Assembly: GCA_963773315.1 (NCBI GenBank) | Contig: CAVZAF010000005.1 | Location: 434,001-498,000 of the forward strand | Source: DATKAS01 sp963773315 | Lineage (GTDB): Bacteria > Actinomycetota > Acidimicrobiia > Acidimicrobiales > DATKAS01 | Reading direction: 5' to 3' | DNA length: 64,000 bases | Shown here: positions 17,708 through 26,524 of the stretch, piece by piece | Layout of the letters: every line of letters begins with the position of its first letter | Position numbering within the stretch: the first letter of the stretch is position 1 | Notes under the pieces: model-generated | Database searches by the model: none | What the model was told of the DNA's origin: nothing | Seen by the model: the letters and a program-made list of their open reading frames with translations, nothing else | Position numbers and translations under genes: made by a program

Positions 17708-19177
17708 GTGTCCTACGACTTGGTTCTGGTCGGAGGTCGGGTCATCGATCCCGAGACCGGGTTCGATCGCGTGTGCGACGTGGGGATCGACGGCGACTCG
17801 ATCGGGGCGATAGGAGAACGTCTCGACGGCGCGACGACCATCGATGTCAGTGGACTCGTCGTCGCCCCTGGCTTTGTCGACCTCCACAGCCACGCGCAGA
17901 CACTGCCAGGACGACGGCTCCAGGCGTGCGACGGGGTCACTACGGCGCTCGACCTCGAAGCCGGCCGCGCGCCGGTAGACCTCGCGTACGCGCGAGAAGC
18001 GGATCGAGGGTCCCCGATCAACTACGGCTTCTCGGCATCGTGGGCGGCAGCGCGCATGCACGTGGTCGCAGACGGGCGACTCGACGGAGGCGCGGCGGCG
18101 ATCTTCGGCGGATTGAACGGCACCGAATGGCAACGAGCGGCGACCGCAACACAAGTGGCGCGGATCCTCGACCAGATCTCGACGGACCTCGCGGCCGGCG
18201 CCGTCGGCATCGGTTTGCTCATCGGGTACACACCGGGGGTCGATCCGGCCGAGTATCTCGCAATCGCGGAGCTGGCCGCCGCCGCCGGGGTGCCGACATT
18301 CACACACTCGCGTGACATCGTCGAGCTGGCTCCCGAGACCCTGATAGACGGGGCCGAAGAAGTCGTCCGGGCCGCGGGCACGACTGGCGCGCACATGCAC
18401 TACTGCCACATCAATTCGACGTCGGGGCGGCACATCGATCGAGTGCTCTCGTTGGTCGGCCGCTGCCAAGCGGAGGGCGCCCGCGTCACGACCGAGGCCT
18501 ATCCCTACGGATCGGGCTCGACGGCGATCGGCGCTGCCTTCTTGGCGCCGGAGCGGTTGCGTGAGCGGTTCCGAGGCACGACTTCGATCACGTATCTCCG
18601 CACGGGCGAGCGGATCGCCGACGACGCCCGCCTCCGCGAGCTGCGAGCGACCGACCCCGCCGGCCTCGTCATCGGCGACTTCCTCGACGAGTCGGAACCC
18701 AGCGACGCCGCGCTATTGAGGCGGTCGCTCGCGTTTCCCGACGCGATCGTCGCGAGCGATGCGATGCCGCCCCTGTGGACCGACGCAACCCGCCTGGACG
18801 TCACTGCCTGGCCCTTGCCGCCGGAAGCGGTCACCCACCCGCGCACTGCGGGCACGTTCGGGCGCGCGCTTCGGCTGTGGCGGCAGGAGGCCGCGCCGCT
18901 CATGGACGCAGTGCGTCGCTCGACCTTGCTTCCCGCAGAGGTGCTCCAGAGCGCGGTTCCCGCGATGCGCCGGAAGGGGCGCGTGCAGACCGGCACGGAC
19001 GCCGATCTCGTCGTGTTCGACGAGGCCCGTGTGACCGACCAGGCGACGTACGTCGCATCCACGCGCCCGTCGTCCGGGATCGCTCACGTCATCGTCGGCG
19101 GGACCTTCGTGGTGCGTGACGGCGAGCTCGTGCCAGATGCGCTTCCAGGGCGGCCAGTGCGCAGCTCACCCCGGTGA
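17708..19177 (+). CDS. amidohydrolase (N-acyl-D-amino-acid deacylase/dihydroorotase-like)
   Basis: A 489-residue metal-dependent amidohydrolase. The first metal ligands are in APGFVDLHSHAQ near residue 55, HSRD lies near 200, and the HMHYCHINSTSGRH ligand region lies near 230. A SDAMPP segment near 355 and the ending GTDADLVVFDEA with VIVGGTFVVRDGE follow. It resembles N-acyl-D-amino-acid deacylases. The GTG at 17708 follows GGAGG. The next gene encodes an RraA/LigK-type aldolase, so it may open an amide or lactam ring whose product enters the catabolic region downstream. That link is inference. Confidence 0.82.
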   Translation: MSYDLVLVGGRVIDPETGFDRVCDVGIDGDSIGAIGERLDGATTIDVSGLVVAPGFVDLHSHAQTLPGRRLQACDGVTTALDLEAGRAPVDLAYAREADRGSPINYGFSASWAAARMHVVADGRLDGGAAAIFGGLNGTEWQRAATATQVARILDQISTDLAAGAVGIGLLIGYTPGVDPAEYLAIAELAAAAGVPTFTHSRDIVELAPETLIDGAEEVVRAAGTTGAHMHYCHINSTSGRHIDRVLSLVGRCQAEGARVTTEAYPYGSGSTAIGAAFLAPERLRERFRGTTSITYLRTGERIADDARLRELRATDPAGLVIGDFLDESEPSDAALLRRSLAFPDAIVASDAMPPLWTDATRLDVTAWPLPPEAVTHPRTAGTFGRALRLWRQEAAPLMDAVRRSTLLPAEVLQSAVPAMRRKGRVQTGTDADLVVFDEARVTDQATYVASTRPSSGIAHVIVGGTFVVRDGELVPDALPGRPVRSSPR

Positions 19178-19209
19178 CCACATCCCACACCATGAAGAAC
19201 GGAGGACCA

Positions 19210-19920
19210 ATGAGCCCTCGACATGTCGTCGTCCGCCAGGTCGAACGCGCGTCACGCCCGACCATCGACGCGCTCGGCGAGATGGGCGCCGCGACCGTGC
19301 ACGAGGCCATCGGTCGCAGTGGTTTCGCGGGCCCGCTCATCCGACCGATCCAGCGCGACGTCTCCATCGTCGGCTCGGCGATCACGGTCTCATGCCACCC
19401 GGGCGACAACCTCATGGTCCATGCCGCGGTCGAAGTTTGCGAGGCCGGCGACATCCTCGTGGTCACGAACACGGCGCCATCGACGCACGGCATGTTCGGC
19501 GAGCTCCTCGCGACGTCTCTGCAATCTCGCGGGGTCCTCGGTCTGGTCATCGACGCCGGCGTCCGCGACACGCGGGATCTGCGCTCCATGGGCTTTCCTG
19601 TGTGGGCGCAACACATCTCCTGCCAGGGCACAGTGAAGGCAAGCCCGGGCTCGGTGAACACGCCAGTCATGCTCGGCGAGCAGGAAGTCGAGGCAGGCGA
19701 CGTGGTCTGCTGCGACGACGATGGGGTGGTCATCGTGCCGCGGACCGACGCCGACGAAGCGCTGCAGCTGTGCAGAGCGCGGCTCGCAACGGAAGCCGCG
19801 GCCCGGGCGCGGCTCGCGAACGGCGAGCTCGGCGTCGACATCTACGGCATGCGCAGAGTGCTGGCGCAGCTCGGAGTCGTCTACGTCGACTCGGTCGGCG
19901 AGCTGGACGACGACGCGTGA
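19210..19920 (+). CDS. RraA/LigK-type 4-hydroxy-4-methyl-2-oxoglutarate aldolase-like protein
   Basis: 236 residues of the RraA/HMG-CHA aldolase family: LGEMGAATVHEAIGRSGF near residue 20, GDNLMVHAAVEVCEAGDILV near 60, then GELLATSLQSRGVLGLVIDAGVRDTRDL near 95-120. The glutamate, arginine and aspartate of that stretch are those needed for class II pyruvate aldolases that cleave end products of protocatechuate or gallate meta-cleavage to pyruvate. Non-enzymatic RraA relatives exist, but the active-site set is intact here. The ATG at 19210 follows GGAGGA; a GTG at 19174 overlapping the preceding stop is the alternative. Confidence 0.83.
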   Translation: MSPRHVVVRQVERASRPTIDALGEMGAATVHEAIGRSGFAGPLIRPIQRDVSIVGSAITVSCHPGDNLMVHAAVEVCEAGDILVVTNTAPSTHGMFGELLATSLQSRGVLGLVIDAGVRDTRDLRSMGFPVWAQHISCQGTVKASPGSVNTPVMLGEQEVEAGDVVCCDDDGVVIVPRTDADEALQLCRARLATEAAARARLANGELGVDIYGMRRVLAQLGVVYVDSVGELDDDA

Positions 19921-19927
19921 TGCCCCG

Positions 19928-20599
19928 TCAGCCAACGATCTCGAACGCGAAGTCGATTGGCAGCGGGGGTGCATCGGGCAGATCGATGGCCGTCGCAGCG
20001 TGCGCGGATTCAGCGTCGACACCGTTCACCCGCAGGATGCCCTCGACGATGCTGCGCTCGTGCTCGGGGCGATGCAGACCAGCGAGGATGTCGCGGCCGC
20101 CCGCGGCCAACAGCCACACGAGCTGACTCCACGCGAGCTCGCGGTTCCCGTCGATGAGGGAGTACTTCCCTGCGCCGACAGCCCGGTCGATGTCTCGGAG
20201 GCCGAACGGACCGAAACCGATCCGCATGCGATCGACGAGCAGATCGAGGTGGGCTACCCACCACCGATAGACGGGGTTCGTCGTCATCTCGCGGATCACG
20301 AACCGCACCGAGTTCGCGACGATCCGCACCGGGTCGACCTCGCCGAGCTGCTGTGTGATGAGGTCGTTGCGCTCGCCGACGTTGTGGATCATGCAGTCGA
20401 GCACTTCTTGCGCGAGCGCCTCTTTGCTCGGCACGTAGTTGTAGAAGGTGCCGAAGCCGATGTCGGCAGCGTCGGTGATCTGTTGGATCGTCGTGGCGTC
20501 GACGCCCTGCGCGGACATCAGCTCGTAGGCCGCCTGCCGGAGGCGCAGTCGAGTGGACCGCTGGCGCAGCTCCGTGCGCGTCAAGCGGGCGGTGGCCAT
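19928..20599 (-). CDS. TetR family transcriptional regulator
   Basis: A 223-residue regulator. Its N-terminal helix-turn-helix reads AAYELMSAQGVDATTIQQITDAADIGFGTFYNYVPSKEAL near residues 24-62, which is typical TetR. The C-terminal ligand domain is generic. It is divergent from the flavin monooxygenase gene at 20694, and a TCATC-N6-GATGA palindrome lies between them over a plausible promoter. It probably controls that gene and itself. The ligand is unknown. Confidence 0.87.
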   Translation of the reverse strand: MATARLTRTELRQRSTRLRLRQAAYELMSAQGVDATTIQQITDAADIGFGTFYNYVPSKEALAQEVLDCMIHNVGERNDLITQQLGEVDPVRIVANSVRFVIREMTTNPVYRWWVAHLDLLVDRMRIGFGPFGLRDIDRAVGAGKYSLIDGNRELAWSQLVWLLAAGGRDILAGLHRPEHERSIVEGILRVNGVDAESAHAATAIDLPDAPPLPIDFAFEIVG

Positions 20600-20645
20600 C
20601 CCGCGAGGCTAGTAGAGAAGGCGACTCTGCATCAGCCTTGACGTG

Positions 20646-20661
20646 TCATCGAAAATGATGA
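20646..20661. promoter_or_regulatory. putative TetR operator in the 20600-20693 divergent region
   Basis: TCATC-N6-GATGA, a perfect five-base inverted repeat. It lies between a TTGACG (-35-like, 20638-20643) and a weak -10 (AACGAT, 20661-20666) ahead of the monooxygenase. Position between a TetR gene and its divergent neighbour is the main argument. Confidence 0.4.
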
Positions 20662-20693
20662 ACGATCACCGGATCGCGGACGGAGGGGGACCC

Positions 20694-21878
20694 ATGACGA
20701 CCGTCGAGCAGACCGAGGCCGACCTGATCGCCCGGACGCGAGCGCTCATCCCCGAGCTGCGCGAACGAGCGGATGCGACAGCCGCCGCTCGCCGCGTGCC
20801 GCCCGAGAACATCCGCGCGCTCAGGTCGGCCGGGTCCCTGAAGACTGTCCAGGCCACTCGGAATGGTGGTTTCGGGCTGGGGATGCGCGCACATCTCGAC
20901 ACGATCTCGTCGATCGCAGAGGGATGCGGCTCGACGGCCTGGGTCTCAGGCGTCGTTCACGCCCACTCGTGGCTCCTCTCCCACTTCCCCGCGCAAGGCC
21001 AGGACGACATCTATGGCGCCGACCCCGACTCCGTCGTCGCCGCGGTCATCGGTCCCCGCGGATCCGCGACGAGACATGCGGACGGCGGCCACACACTCTC
21101 GGGCTTCTGGCCCTTCGCGTCGGGCAACGAGAACGCTTCGTGGCTGTTGCTCGGAGCCGTCGTGAGCGACGAGAAGGGCGACGTCGTCGACCAAGGCGAC
21201 TTCGCGGTGCCGACGTCAGCGATCGAGCGCAAGGACGACTGGTTCGTCAATGGGCTCACGGGCACGGGGTCGTGCTCGGTGAGCGTCGAGAACCTCGACA
21301 TCCCCGCCCACCGATTTCTGTCGCTGCCTGCGCTGATCATGGGCGAGAGCCCGGGCGCGAGCCTGCATGAGGGGTGGGCACACCGATGCGCGCCTGTGCC
21401 CGTGCTCGCGCTCGCGCTCACCGGCGGCGCGATCGGCATCGCCACGCAGGCGCTCCGAGACTTCCCCGCCCTCGTGAAGGGCAAGACCATCGCGTACACC
21501 GCTGACGACCAGTTCAGCCATCCGCTCACCCACATGCAGGCGGCTGAAGCCGCGATGTGCATCCACGAAGGCACGCTCGTGCTCTACCGCTGCGCCGACG
21601 AGATCGACGGGGCGGCGAGGGCGGGCGACGAGCTCGATCTGCTCACCCGGGCGCGCATGCGGCTCGACTGCGCCGAAGGCGTGCGCCGCTGCCTCGACGG
21701 CGTGGAGATCCTCTTCCACGCGAGCGGCTCGTCCGGCATCCGACTCTCGAGCCCGCTGACCCGCGCGGTCGCCGATCTCCGCGCGATCAACCAGCACGGC
21801 TTGCTGAACCTCGAGATGAACCGCGAGCTCTACGGGCGTGTTCTGCTCGGGCTCGAGCAGAACACTCCCCTCATCTGA
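20694..21878 (+). CDS. flavin-dependent monooxygenase, acyl-CoA dehydrogenase fold (HsaA/DszC-like)
   Basis: 394 residues with the acyl-CoA dehydrogenase fold of two-component flavin monooxygenases: RVPPENIRALRSAGSLK near residue 40, SIAEGCGSTAWVSGVVHAHSWLLSHFP near 75, SGFWPFASGNENASWLLLG near 140, TGTGSCSVSVENLDIPAHRF near 190 and SPLTRAVADLRAINQHG near 360. Such enzymes (HsaA, HpaB, DszC types) hydroxylate aromatic or heteroaromatic substrates with reduced flavin from a separate reductase. No reductase is adjacent. The ATG at 20694 follows GGAGGGGG. It probably performs an early ring hydroxylation in this catabolic region. Confidence 0.82.
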   Translation: MTTVEQTEADLIARTRALIPELRERADATAAARRVPPENIRALRSAGSLKTVQATRNGGFGLGMRAHLDTISSIAEGCGSTAWVSGVVHAHSWLLSHFPAQGQDDIYGADPDSVVAAVIGPRGSATRHADGGHTLSGFWPFASGNENASWLLLGAVVSDEKGDVVDQGDFAVPTSAIERKDDWFVNGLTGTGSCSVSVENLDIPAHRFLSLPALIMGESPGASLHEGWAHRCAPVPVLALALTGGAIGIATQALRDFPALVKGKTIAYTADDQFSHPLTHMQAAEAAMCIHEGTLVLYRCADEIDGAARAGDELDLLTRARMRLDCAEGVRRCLDGVEILFHASGSSGIRLSSPLTRAVADLRAINQHGLLNLEMNRELYGRVLLGLEQNTPLI

Positions 21879-21882
21879 ATCC

Positions 21883-22809
21883 TCAGACGCCCGCTCGCAT
21901 CGCCGCCTCGATCTCCTCGACGTCGCTCGGCGCGACGAAGTCTTTCGGCACCGGAGGACCCCACGCGTACAGGGCCTTGTCAGGCTCCCACTGCCGCGCT
22001 TCCCACTCGGCGGCGATCGGGATCTGGTCGAGGTCGGCGTAGTACTCCGCGAAGTTGCCGCTCGGATCGCGGAAGTACCAGAAGAGGTTGGAGCCGAGGA
22101 AGTGACGACCGAGACCCCACACATTGCGACCCGGATCGACAGCGAGCAGGTTCTGCGCGCCCTTGCCGATCTCGTCCACGTCGTTCACCTGCCACGACGA
22201 GTGGTGGAAGAACGGGACGGGCGAGCTGATGAGGCCGACGTTGTGATGATCCTCCGAGCACCGGAGGAACGCGATGACGCCCGGCGACACGTCGCTTAGC
22301 TCGAAGCCGAGCACGGTCTGGAGGAAACGCATGCTCGCGTCGAGGTCCGGCGTCGCGTAGAGGACGTGGCCGAGGTTGCGGGGCTGCGCGGGCCCCTGGT
22401 CGAAGATCGCCGGCGCGCGCTCCCCCGGGCGTGCGGTGTTCCCGGGCGCGTTCATGATGGGGCTCTCGTACGGCTTCGGCTTGACGGCCTGTCGCACGGC
22501 GACTCGTGCGCCGATGCCGACGACCGGCTCGCGCAACGAGATGCTGCCGTCGTCGTTCGACGTGACCTCGAGGTGCTCATGCTCCGCGTTCGCCCTGATG
22601 CGCGCGACGTCGTCGGCGTGCTCCGCACTCAGGACGTACTCGACGAGCTGGCGGTAGGGCTTCTCGACCACTCGCAGCTGGTCGCCACCGTCGGCAGTCG
22701 CAAAGACCCCAGGGCTCGACTCGCTGAGCCCGAACTCCCTGTAGAACGCGCGCGTCTGGTCGACCTTCGGCACGCCCAACGTCATCTCGGCCAATCCCTG
22801 CAATGCCAT
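21883..22809 (-). CDS. extradiol-type ring-cleavage dioxygenase (VOC family)
   Basis: A 308-residue, two-domain vicinal-oxygen-chelate protein like 2,3-dihydroxybiphenyl or catechol 2,3-dioxygenase. The C-terminal half retains a likely Fe(II) triad: the histidine in PRNLGHVLY near residue 145, the histidine in FFHHSSWQV near 201 and the glutamate in GNFAEYYAD near 253. It should cleave a catechol-like ring next to its hydroxyls. It is convergent with the monooxygenase gene, with a four-base gap. A 94-residue protein gene lies just upstream on its strand. The exact substrate is unknown. Confidence 0.82.
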   Translation of the reverse strand: MALQGLAEMTLGVPKVDQTRAFYREFGLSESSPGVFATADGGDQLRVVEKPYRQLVEYVLSAEHADDVARIRANAEHEHLEVTSNDDGSISLREPVVGIGARVAVRQAVKPKPYESPIMNAPGNTARPGERAPAIFDQGPAQPRNLGHVLYATPDLDASMRFLQTVLGFELSDVSPGVIAFLRCSEDHHNVGLISSPVPFFHHSSWQVNDVDEIGKGAQNLLAVDPGRNVWGLGRHFLGSNLFWYFRDPSGNFAEYYADLDQIPIAAEWEARQWEPDKALYAWGPPVPKDFVAPSDVEEIEAAMRAGV

Positions 22810-22813
22810 CGGA

Positions 22814-23098
22814 TCAGTGACCTCCTCCGCCGCCCTCGACCATCGCCGCGAGCTGATCGCGAGTGATCGCGATCTGCACCTCGTGCACCTCGTCGTGGGG
22901 GAAGCCGAGACGCTCGAACTCCTTCACGACTGCGTCCGCGCTCTCACCGTCGTAGACGGTCACGATGAACCCTTCGAAGATGTTCGCGAAGACGTTGACC
23001 ATCGTTGCGTGCTTGCCCTCGAGCACGTCGGGAGCGTTCTGCATGAACTCCTCCTGAGACAGGCCGGGGGCTCGGTGGATGCTGGCGAACAACGGCAT
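22814..23098 (-). CDS. small conserved-type protein of unknown function
   Basis: 94 residues: MPLFASIHRAPGLSQEEF, then VYDGESADAVVKEFERLG and HEVQIAITRDQLAAMV, ending in a glycine-rich GGGGGH tail. The alternating strands and helices suggest a small ferredoxin-like fold, as in EthD or stress-responsive barrel proteins, but I do not recognise a family. A GAGGAG site precedes the ATG at 23098. It is transcribed with the extradiol dioxygenase and is divergent from the M24-fold gene across 31-bp element A. Confidence 0.6.
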   Translation of the reverse strand: MPLFASIHRAPGLSQEEFMQNAPDVLEGKHATMVNVFANIFEGFIVTVYDGESADAVVKEFERLGFPHDEVHEVQIAITRDQLAAMVEGGGGGH

Positions 23099-23148
23099 GG
23101 GATCTCCTCGGGTCGGGCACGAACAACTCCACACGATAGGGCGTAGCG

Positions 23149-23179
23149 ATATTCAGCACACTTGACCCGTAAATCGGGA
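23149..23179 (+). promoter_or_regulatory. 31-bp regulon element, copy A, with promoter
   Basis: First copy of an element shared with 35039-35069 and the reverse strand of 30746-30776. Conserved parts are ATATTC at its left end, AC at bases 10-11, GT at 21-22 and TCGG at 26-29; the spacing has no gaps. It contains CCCG-N5-CGGG. A -35 TTGACC (23162-23167) is followed after 17 bases by TAGCGT (23185-23190), so a regulator bound here would overlap the promoter of the gene at 23226. Confidence 0.6.
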
Positions 23180-23225
23180 CGACTTAGCGTCGGCCGCACC
23201 GGGCCAAATACACGGAGCGAAGCAC

Positions 23226-24425
23226 ATGAGCGCGCTAGCAGAGCGACCCGACCTCGACTTCGCCGAGCGCGACCGCCGCTGGAGTCGCGTCCGCGACGGC
23301 ATGACCGAGCGAGACATCGACCTCCTCATCGTGCTTCCCCAATCCGATCCCATCGACGTGCTGTACCTGAGCGGCGGTGAACAGGGCGCCATCCTCGTGC
23401 CCCGGGACGGAGAACCCTGGATCTTGCTCGGAGGCGAGGACAGCAACCTCGCCGTGGAGCGCGAAGGCTGGATCACTCAACGCGAGAGCGCGACACCATT
23501 CGGCTCCACGAAGGTTCCGTATGGCGCGGCAGTCGCGGACAAGCTGCAGAGGCTGAAGCTGAAGCCGCCGCGAGTCGCCATCGCCGGGCTCGACGGCGAC
23601 CTCTACTCGCATGTCCGGTCGGCTGACGGCTACGCCCTCTACTCGAGTGTGCGCCGGATCATCGACGCGCTCGACGGGTGCGAGGTCGTGAACGGCGCGC
23701 CGGTCATGTCACGCGCTCGCTACGTGAAGAGCGACGCCGAGATCGGCGGGTTGCGCGCGGGAATCGCGGTCGCCGAGGCCGGCGCTCGCGCCATCGGCGA
23801 GGCGTACAGCATCGGGAAGGCGCAGGCCGACGCGTACCGCGCTGGCATTGCAGCGATGCTGCAGCCCGGGCTCGGCGTTCCGTCGATCGCGTGGTGCCCA
23901 GGTCCGTGGAAGACCCCGAGACCGCGCATCGTCGGCACACCGCCCGGCGACATCGAGGACGGGCTCTGCGTGGCGGCCGAGATCATGCCGGGCTCGCGGA
24001 TGATGACCCAGGTCGCGGAGCCGTTCTTCGCCGGCAAGATCCTCCCCGAGCAGCAGGAGGCGTTCGACCTGAACGTCGCCGCGTTCGAAGCGACGCGCGC
24101 TGCGTTGAGGCCGGGCGCGACGTGGCGCGAGGTCGAGGCGGCAGCGCTCGCGGTCGCGGACGGCACCGACTGGCAGGTGAGCTTCCTGCTCCACGGTGGC
24201 TTCGACGGTCCGCTCTTCATCCCGGTCGACAGCCACGACGACGTGCTCGACGATCGCATCGAAGCCGACACGATCTTCATCGCCAAGCCCACCGTGTTCC
24301 CGCGAAGCGCGGAGCGCGTTGTGGCACGCAGCCACGACGTCAGCTGGGGCGACATGGTCGTGGTGAAGGAAGGCGGCGCGCAACGACTCGGCACGCGGCC
24401 GCAGCGGCTGATCTCGTACCGCTGA
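23226..24425 (+). CDS. M24 (creatinase/prolidase-fold) protein with degenerate metal site
   Basis: A 399-residue protein with the two-domain creatinase/prolidase layout: an N-terminal domain (RRWSRVRDGMTERDIDLLIV, YLSGGEQ) and a pita-bread domain from about residue 155 (VKSDAEIGGLRAGIAVAEAG). The metal ligands of aminopeptidases are mostly gone. The two aspartates are replaced in AEIMPGSRMMTQVAEPF, and the usual EP glutamate is a lysine in IFIAKPTVFP. One histidine (FLLHGGF) remains. Like creatinase it may be a metal-free C-N hydrolase and not a peptidase. It is preceded by element A and followed by a cupin gene on the same strand. Confidence 0.75.
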   Translation: MSALAERPDLDFAERDRRWSRVRDGMTERDIDLLIVLPQSDPIDVLYLSGGEQGAILVPRDGEPWILLGGEDSNLAVEREGWITQRESATPFGSTKVPYGAAVADKLQRLKLKPPRVAIAGLDGDLYSHVRSADGYALYSSVRRIIDALDGCEVVNGAPVMSRARYVKSDAEIGGLRAGIAVAEAGARAIGEAYSIGKAQADAYRAGIAAMLQPGLGVPSIAWCPGPWKTPRPRIVGTPPGDIEDGLCVAAEIMPGSRMMTQVAEPFFAGKILPEQQEAFDLNVAAFEATRAALRPGATWREVEAAALAVADGTDWQVSFLLHGGFDGPLFIPVDSHDDVLDDRIEADTIFIAKPTVFPRSAERVVARSHDVSWGDMVVVKEGGAQRLGTRPQRLISYR

Positions 24426-24520
24426 GCCGCCGCGGTCCGTTGACCCTTCGAACCCGTCGACCTACGATTCGGGAAGCCGATCCTGTTATTCGGTGCAATG
24501 CCGAACCGAGGGGGACACGG

Positions 24521-25813
24521 ATGGACTACGAGCGCAGCCAGATCGCGGACCTGTTCTCGGTCGGGCACAGGGCCGGCGCGTGGGGAGACCTGCCGGCGAC
24601 GCCGGTCGACTTCGATCCTCAGATCCTCGTTTCGCGCAACGAGGGCGTGCAGCCCTTCTTCCTCACCTGCGAGCGCGACTCACTCGTGGTGACGATGAGC
24701 GGGGAGGGCTTCGTCGAGTTCCGCGACTCGAACGTGCTGCACTTCCGGGTCGCACCAGGCGACTTCGTCTACGTCCCCGCCGGCACACCGCATCGCGTGC
24801 GAGCAGAAGGCCCCATGGTCCAGCTCCGCTTCAAGGCGCTCCACGCCGGGAGCGAGGTCATCTCGTGGCACTGCCCTGAGTGCAGCAGTGAGCTTTGGCA
24901 CCGCGAGTTCGACTCCGCGAGCGAGATCGCGCAGCGCGTCTACCTCGACGCGACGAACGAGTTCAACAGCGAAGAGAACCTCCGTCGCTGCGCAAAGTGC
25001 AGCGCGACGCACCCGGTGGTCGACGTCTCGGGGACTCACTGGGACGAGGTCGCAGGATTTCTCGAAGCCGAGCGCGCGGCCGCGCCCGCTCGCGCGACGA
25101 AGGGTGACCGCCTTCCTCCGGCGAAGGATCGCGAGCCGCTTCGCACGAACGTGTTCGAGCTCATGAGGGGGACGACCACACAGCTGCTGCCCCTCTTCCC
25201 CTACCTCGGCCCCGGAGCGATGCTCCCCGCCGGCGCGCTGTTCCGTGGCGGACCGGATGCGAAGTACGGGCGCTTCTTCCATCGCAACAGCGAGGAGGAG
25301 GTCAATGTCTGCTTCGGCGCACAGCAGGCGCTCGGCGCGGCCGGCGTCATGTTCATCGGCGGGAAGATGCACGAGGTGCAGGCGCCGCTGCTCGACACGA
25401 CCGATCCCAATGCCTTCCTGGTAGCGGTCATCACCCAGCGTCAGCAGGACGAAGGCCGCGCGCAGAAGGAGTCGGTGATCTTCCGTTGCTCCGAGTGCAA
25501 CAAGAAGCTTCACCAAGTCGACTACTCGGCCGAGCTGCCCGACCCCGACCGCCCCGACCTCCTGACCGGAGGAAGGCTCGACGACGAGTACGACATGTTC
25601 CCCACCATGTGGGGGAGCATCCTCGCCACCGACTCGTTCAACTCCGACGAGAAGGCGCGGACCTGCACCGAGTGTGGCCACGTCAACGCACCGTTCCCCG
25701 CGGAGGCGTGGGGCTGGCAGAACTACGTCGACCGCCACGAAGTCATCAACTCGGCGCGACATCTCCTCGACGAGAGCGCGAGAAAGTCCGAGGCGGCCGC
25801 GTCAGCCGTCTGA
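24521..25813 (+). CDS. fused double cupin-rubredoxin protein, 3-hydroxyanthranilate dioxygenase-like
   Basis: A 430-residue protein with two related halves. Each half is a cupin followed by a rubredoxin-like zinc or iron knuckle, as in bacterial 3-hydroxyanthranilate 3,4-dioxygenase. In half 1, FRVAPGDFVYVPAGTPHRV leads to WHCPEC and CAKCSATHP. In half 2, LFRGGPDAKYGRFFHRNSEEE leads to FRCSEC and CTECGHVNAPFP. Half 1 lacks the first cupin histidine/glutamate but keeps PAGTPH; half 2 keeps an H-x5-E-like set. The halves match the separate genes at 32833 and 33391. Likely an Fe(II) ring-cleaving enzyme or its derivative; the substrate is unknown. It ends 12 bases inside the convergent transporter gene. 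Confidence 0.75.
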   Translation: MDYERSQIADLFSVGHRAGAWGDLPATPVDFDPQILVSRNEGVQPFFLTCERDSLVVTMSGEGFVEFRDSNVLHFRVAPGDFVYVPAGTPHRVRAEGPMVQLRFKALHAGSEVISWHCPECSSELWHREFDSASEIAQRVYLDATNEFNSEENLRRCAKCSATHPVVDVSGTHWDEVAGFLEAERAAAPARATKGDRLPPAKDREPLRTNVFELMRGTTTQLLPLFPYLGPGAMLPAGALFRGGPDAKYGRFFHRNSEEEVNVCFGAQQALGAAGVMFIGGKMHEVQAPLLDTTDPNAFLVAVITQRQQDEGRAQKESVIFRCSECNKKLHQVDYSAELPDPDRPDLLTGGRLDDEYDMFPTMWGSILATDSFNSDEKARTCTECGHVNAPFPAEAWGWQNYVDRHEVINSARHLLDESARKSEAAASAV

Positions 25814-26524
25814 AGCGAGTGCGGCCTCACCGAGGTAGCTGACCTCGATCAGGTCGCGGCGGTCACGAAGGTCTTCCGCTCGTCCCTCGAGCACGAGCTC
25901 GCCGTGGTTCAACACGTAGGCGCGGTCGGCGATCGCCAATGACAGATGGGCGTGCTGTTCGACGAGCAAGAGCGCGGTGCCTGTCTCGGTGACGACCGTC
26001 TTGAGCAACGCGAGCAGGCGCGCCACGATCAGAGGCGCGAGGCCGAGGCTCATCTCGTCGACGACGAGCAGTCGCGGACGCGCCGCGAGTGCCCTCGCGA
26101 TCGCGAGCATCTGCTGCTCCCCGCCCGAGAGGAGACCAGCCTTGCGCTTCGCGAGCGCAGCGAGCTCTGGAAACAGCCGGAGCATCTCCTCTGCTGCATC
26201 GCGGCGCCCGCGGCCTCCAAGACGGATGTTCTCTTGCACGGTGAGGTCGAAGAAGAGCGCTCGATCCTCAGGGACGAGCGACACGCCCATGCGAGCGACT
26301 GCGCTGGCGTGAGCCGAGTCGAGCTTCCGCCCGCACACCCACACCTCGCCGGCAAGCGCAGGGAGGAGGCCGCACGCGGTGAGCAGGGTCGTCGTCTTGC
26401 CAGCGCCGTTCGGACCGAGGAGAGCGACGACTTCTCCCTCGGAGACGTGGAGCGACAGGTTCCGCACCACCGCGAGCTGTCCGTAGCCGGCGACGAGGTC
26501 TCGAACGGCGAGCAGCTCGTTCAT
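25802..26524 (-). CDS. livF: branched-chain-type ABC importer ATPase
   Basis: A 240-residue ATPase of LivF type: Walker A GPNGAGKTTTL near residue 37, the GVSLVPEDRALF segment diagnostic for LivF, signature LSGGEQQMLAIARAL near 137, Walker B LLVVDEMSLGLAP and switch histidine EQHAHL. It energises uptake of an amphipathic or aromatic acid together with LivG and the fused permease. Its ATG overlaps the livG stop by ATGA. It is the last gene of the importer operon; the substrate is probably what the surrounding catabolic genes degrade. Confidence 0.9.
   Translation of the reverse strand: MNELLAVRDLVAGYGQLAVVRNLSLHVSEGEVVALLGPNGAGKTTTLLTACGLLPALAGEVWVCGRKLDSAHASAVARMGVSLVPEDRALFFDLTVQENIRLGGRGRRDAAEEMLRLFPELAALAKRKAGLLSGGEQQMLAIARALAARPRLLVVDEMSLGLAPLIVARLLALLKTVVTETGTALLLVEQHAHLSLAIADRAYVLNHGELVLEGRAEDLRDRRDLIEVSYLGEAALASDG

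Noticed and set aside
24450..24480. Fourth copy of the 31-bp element upstream of the fused cupin gene
   Set aside because: It keeps TTC and TCGGGA but misses ATA, AC and GT. The match is too weak to separate from chance without a genome-wide score.
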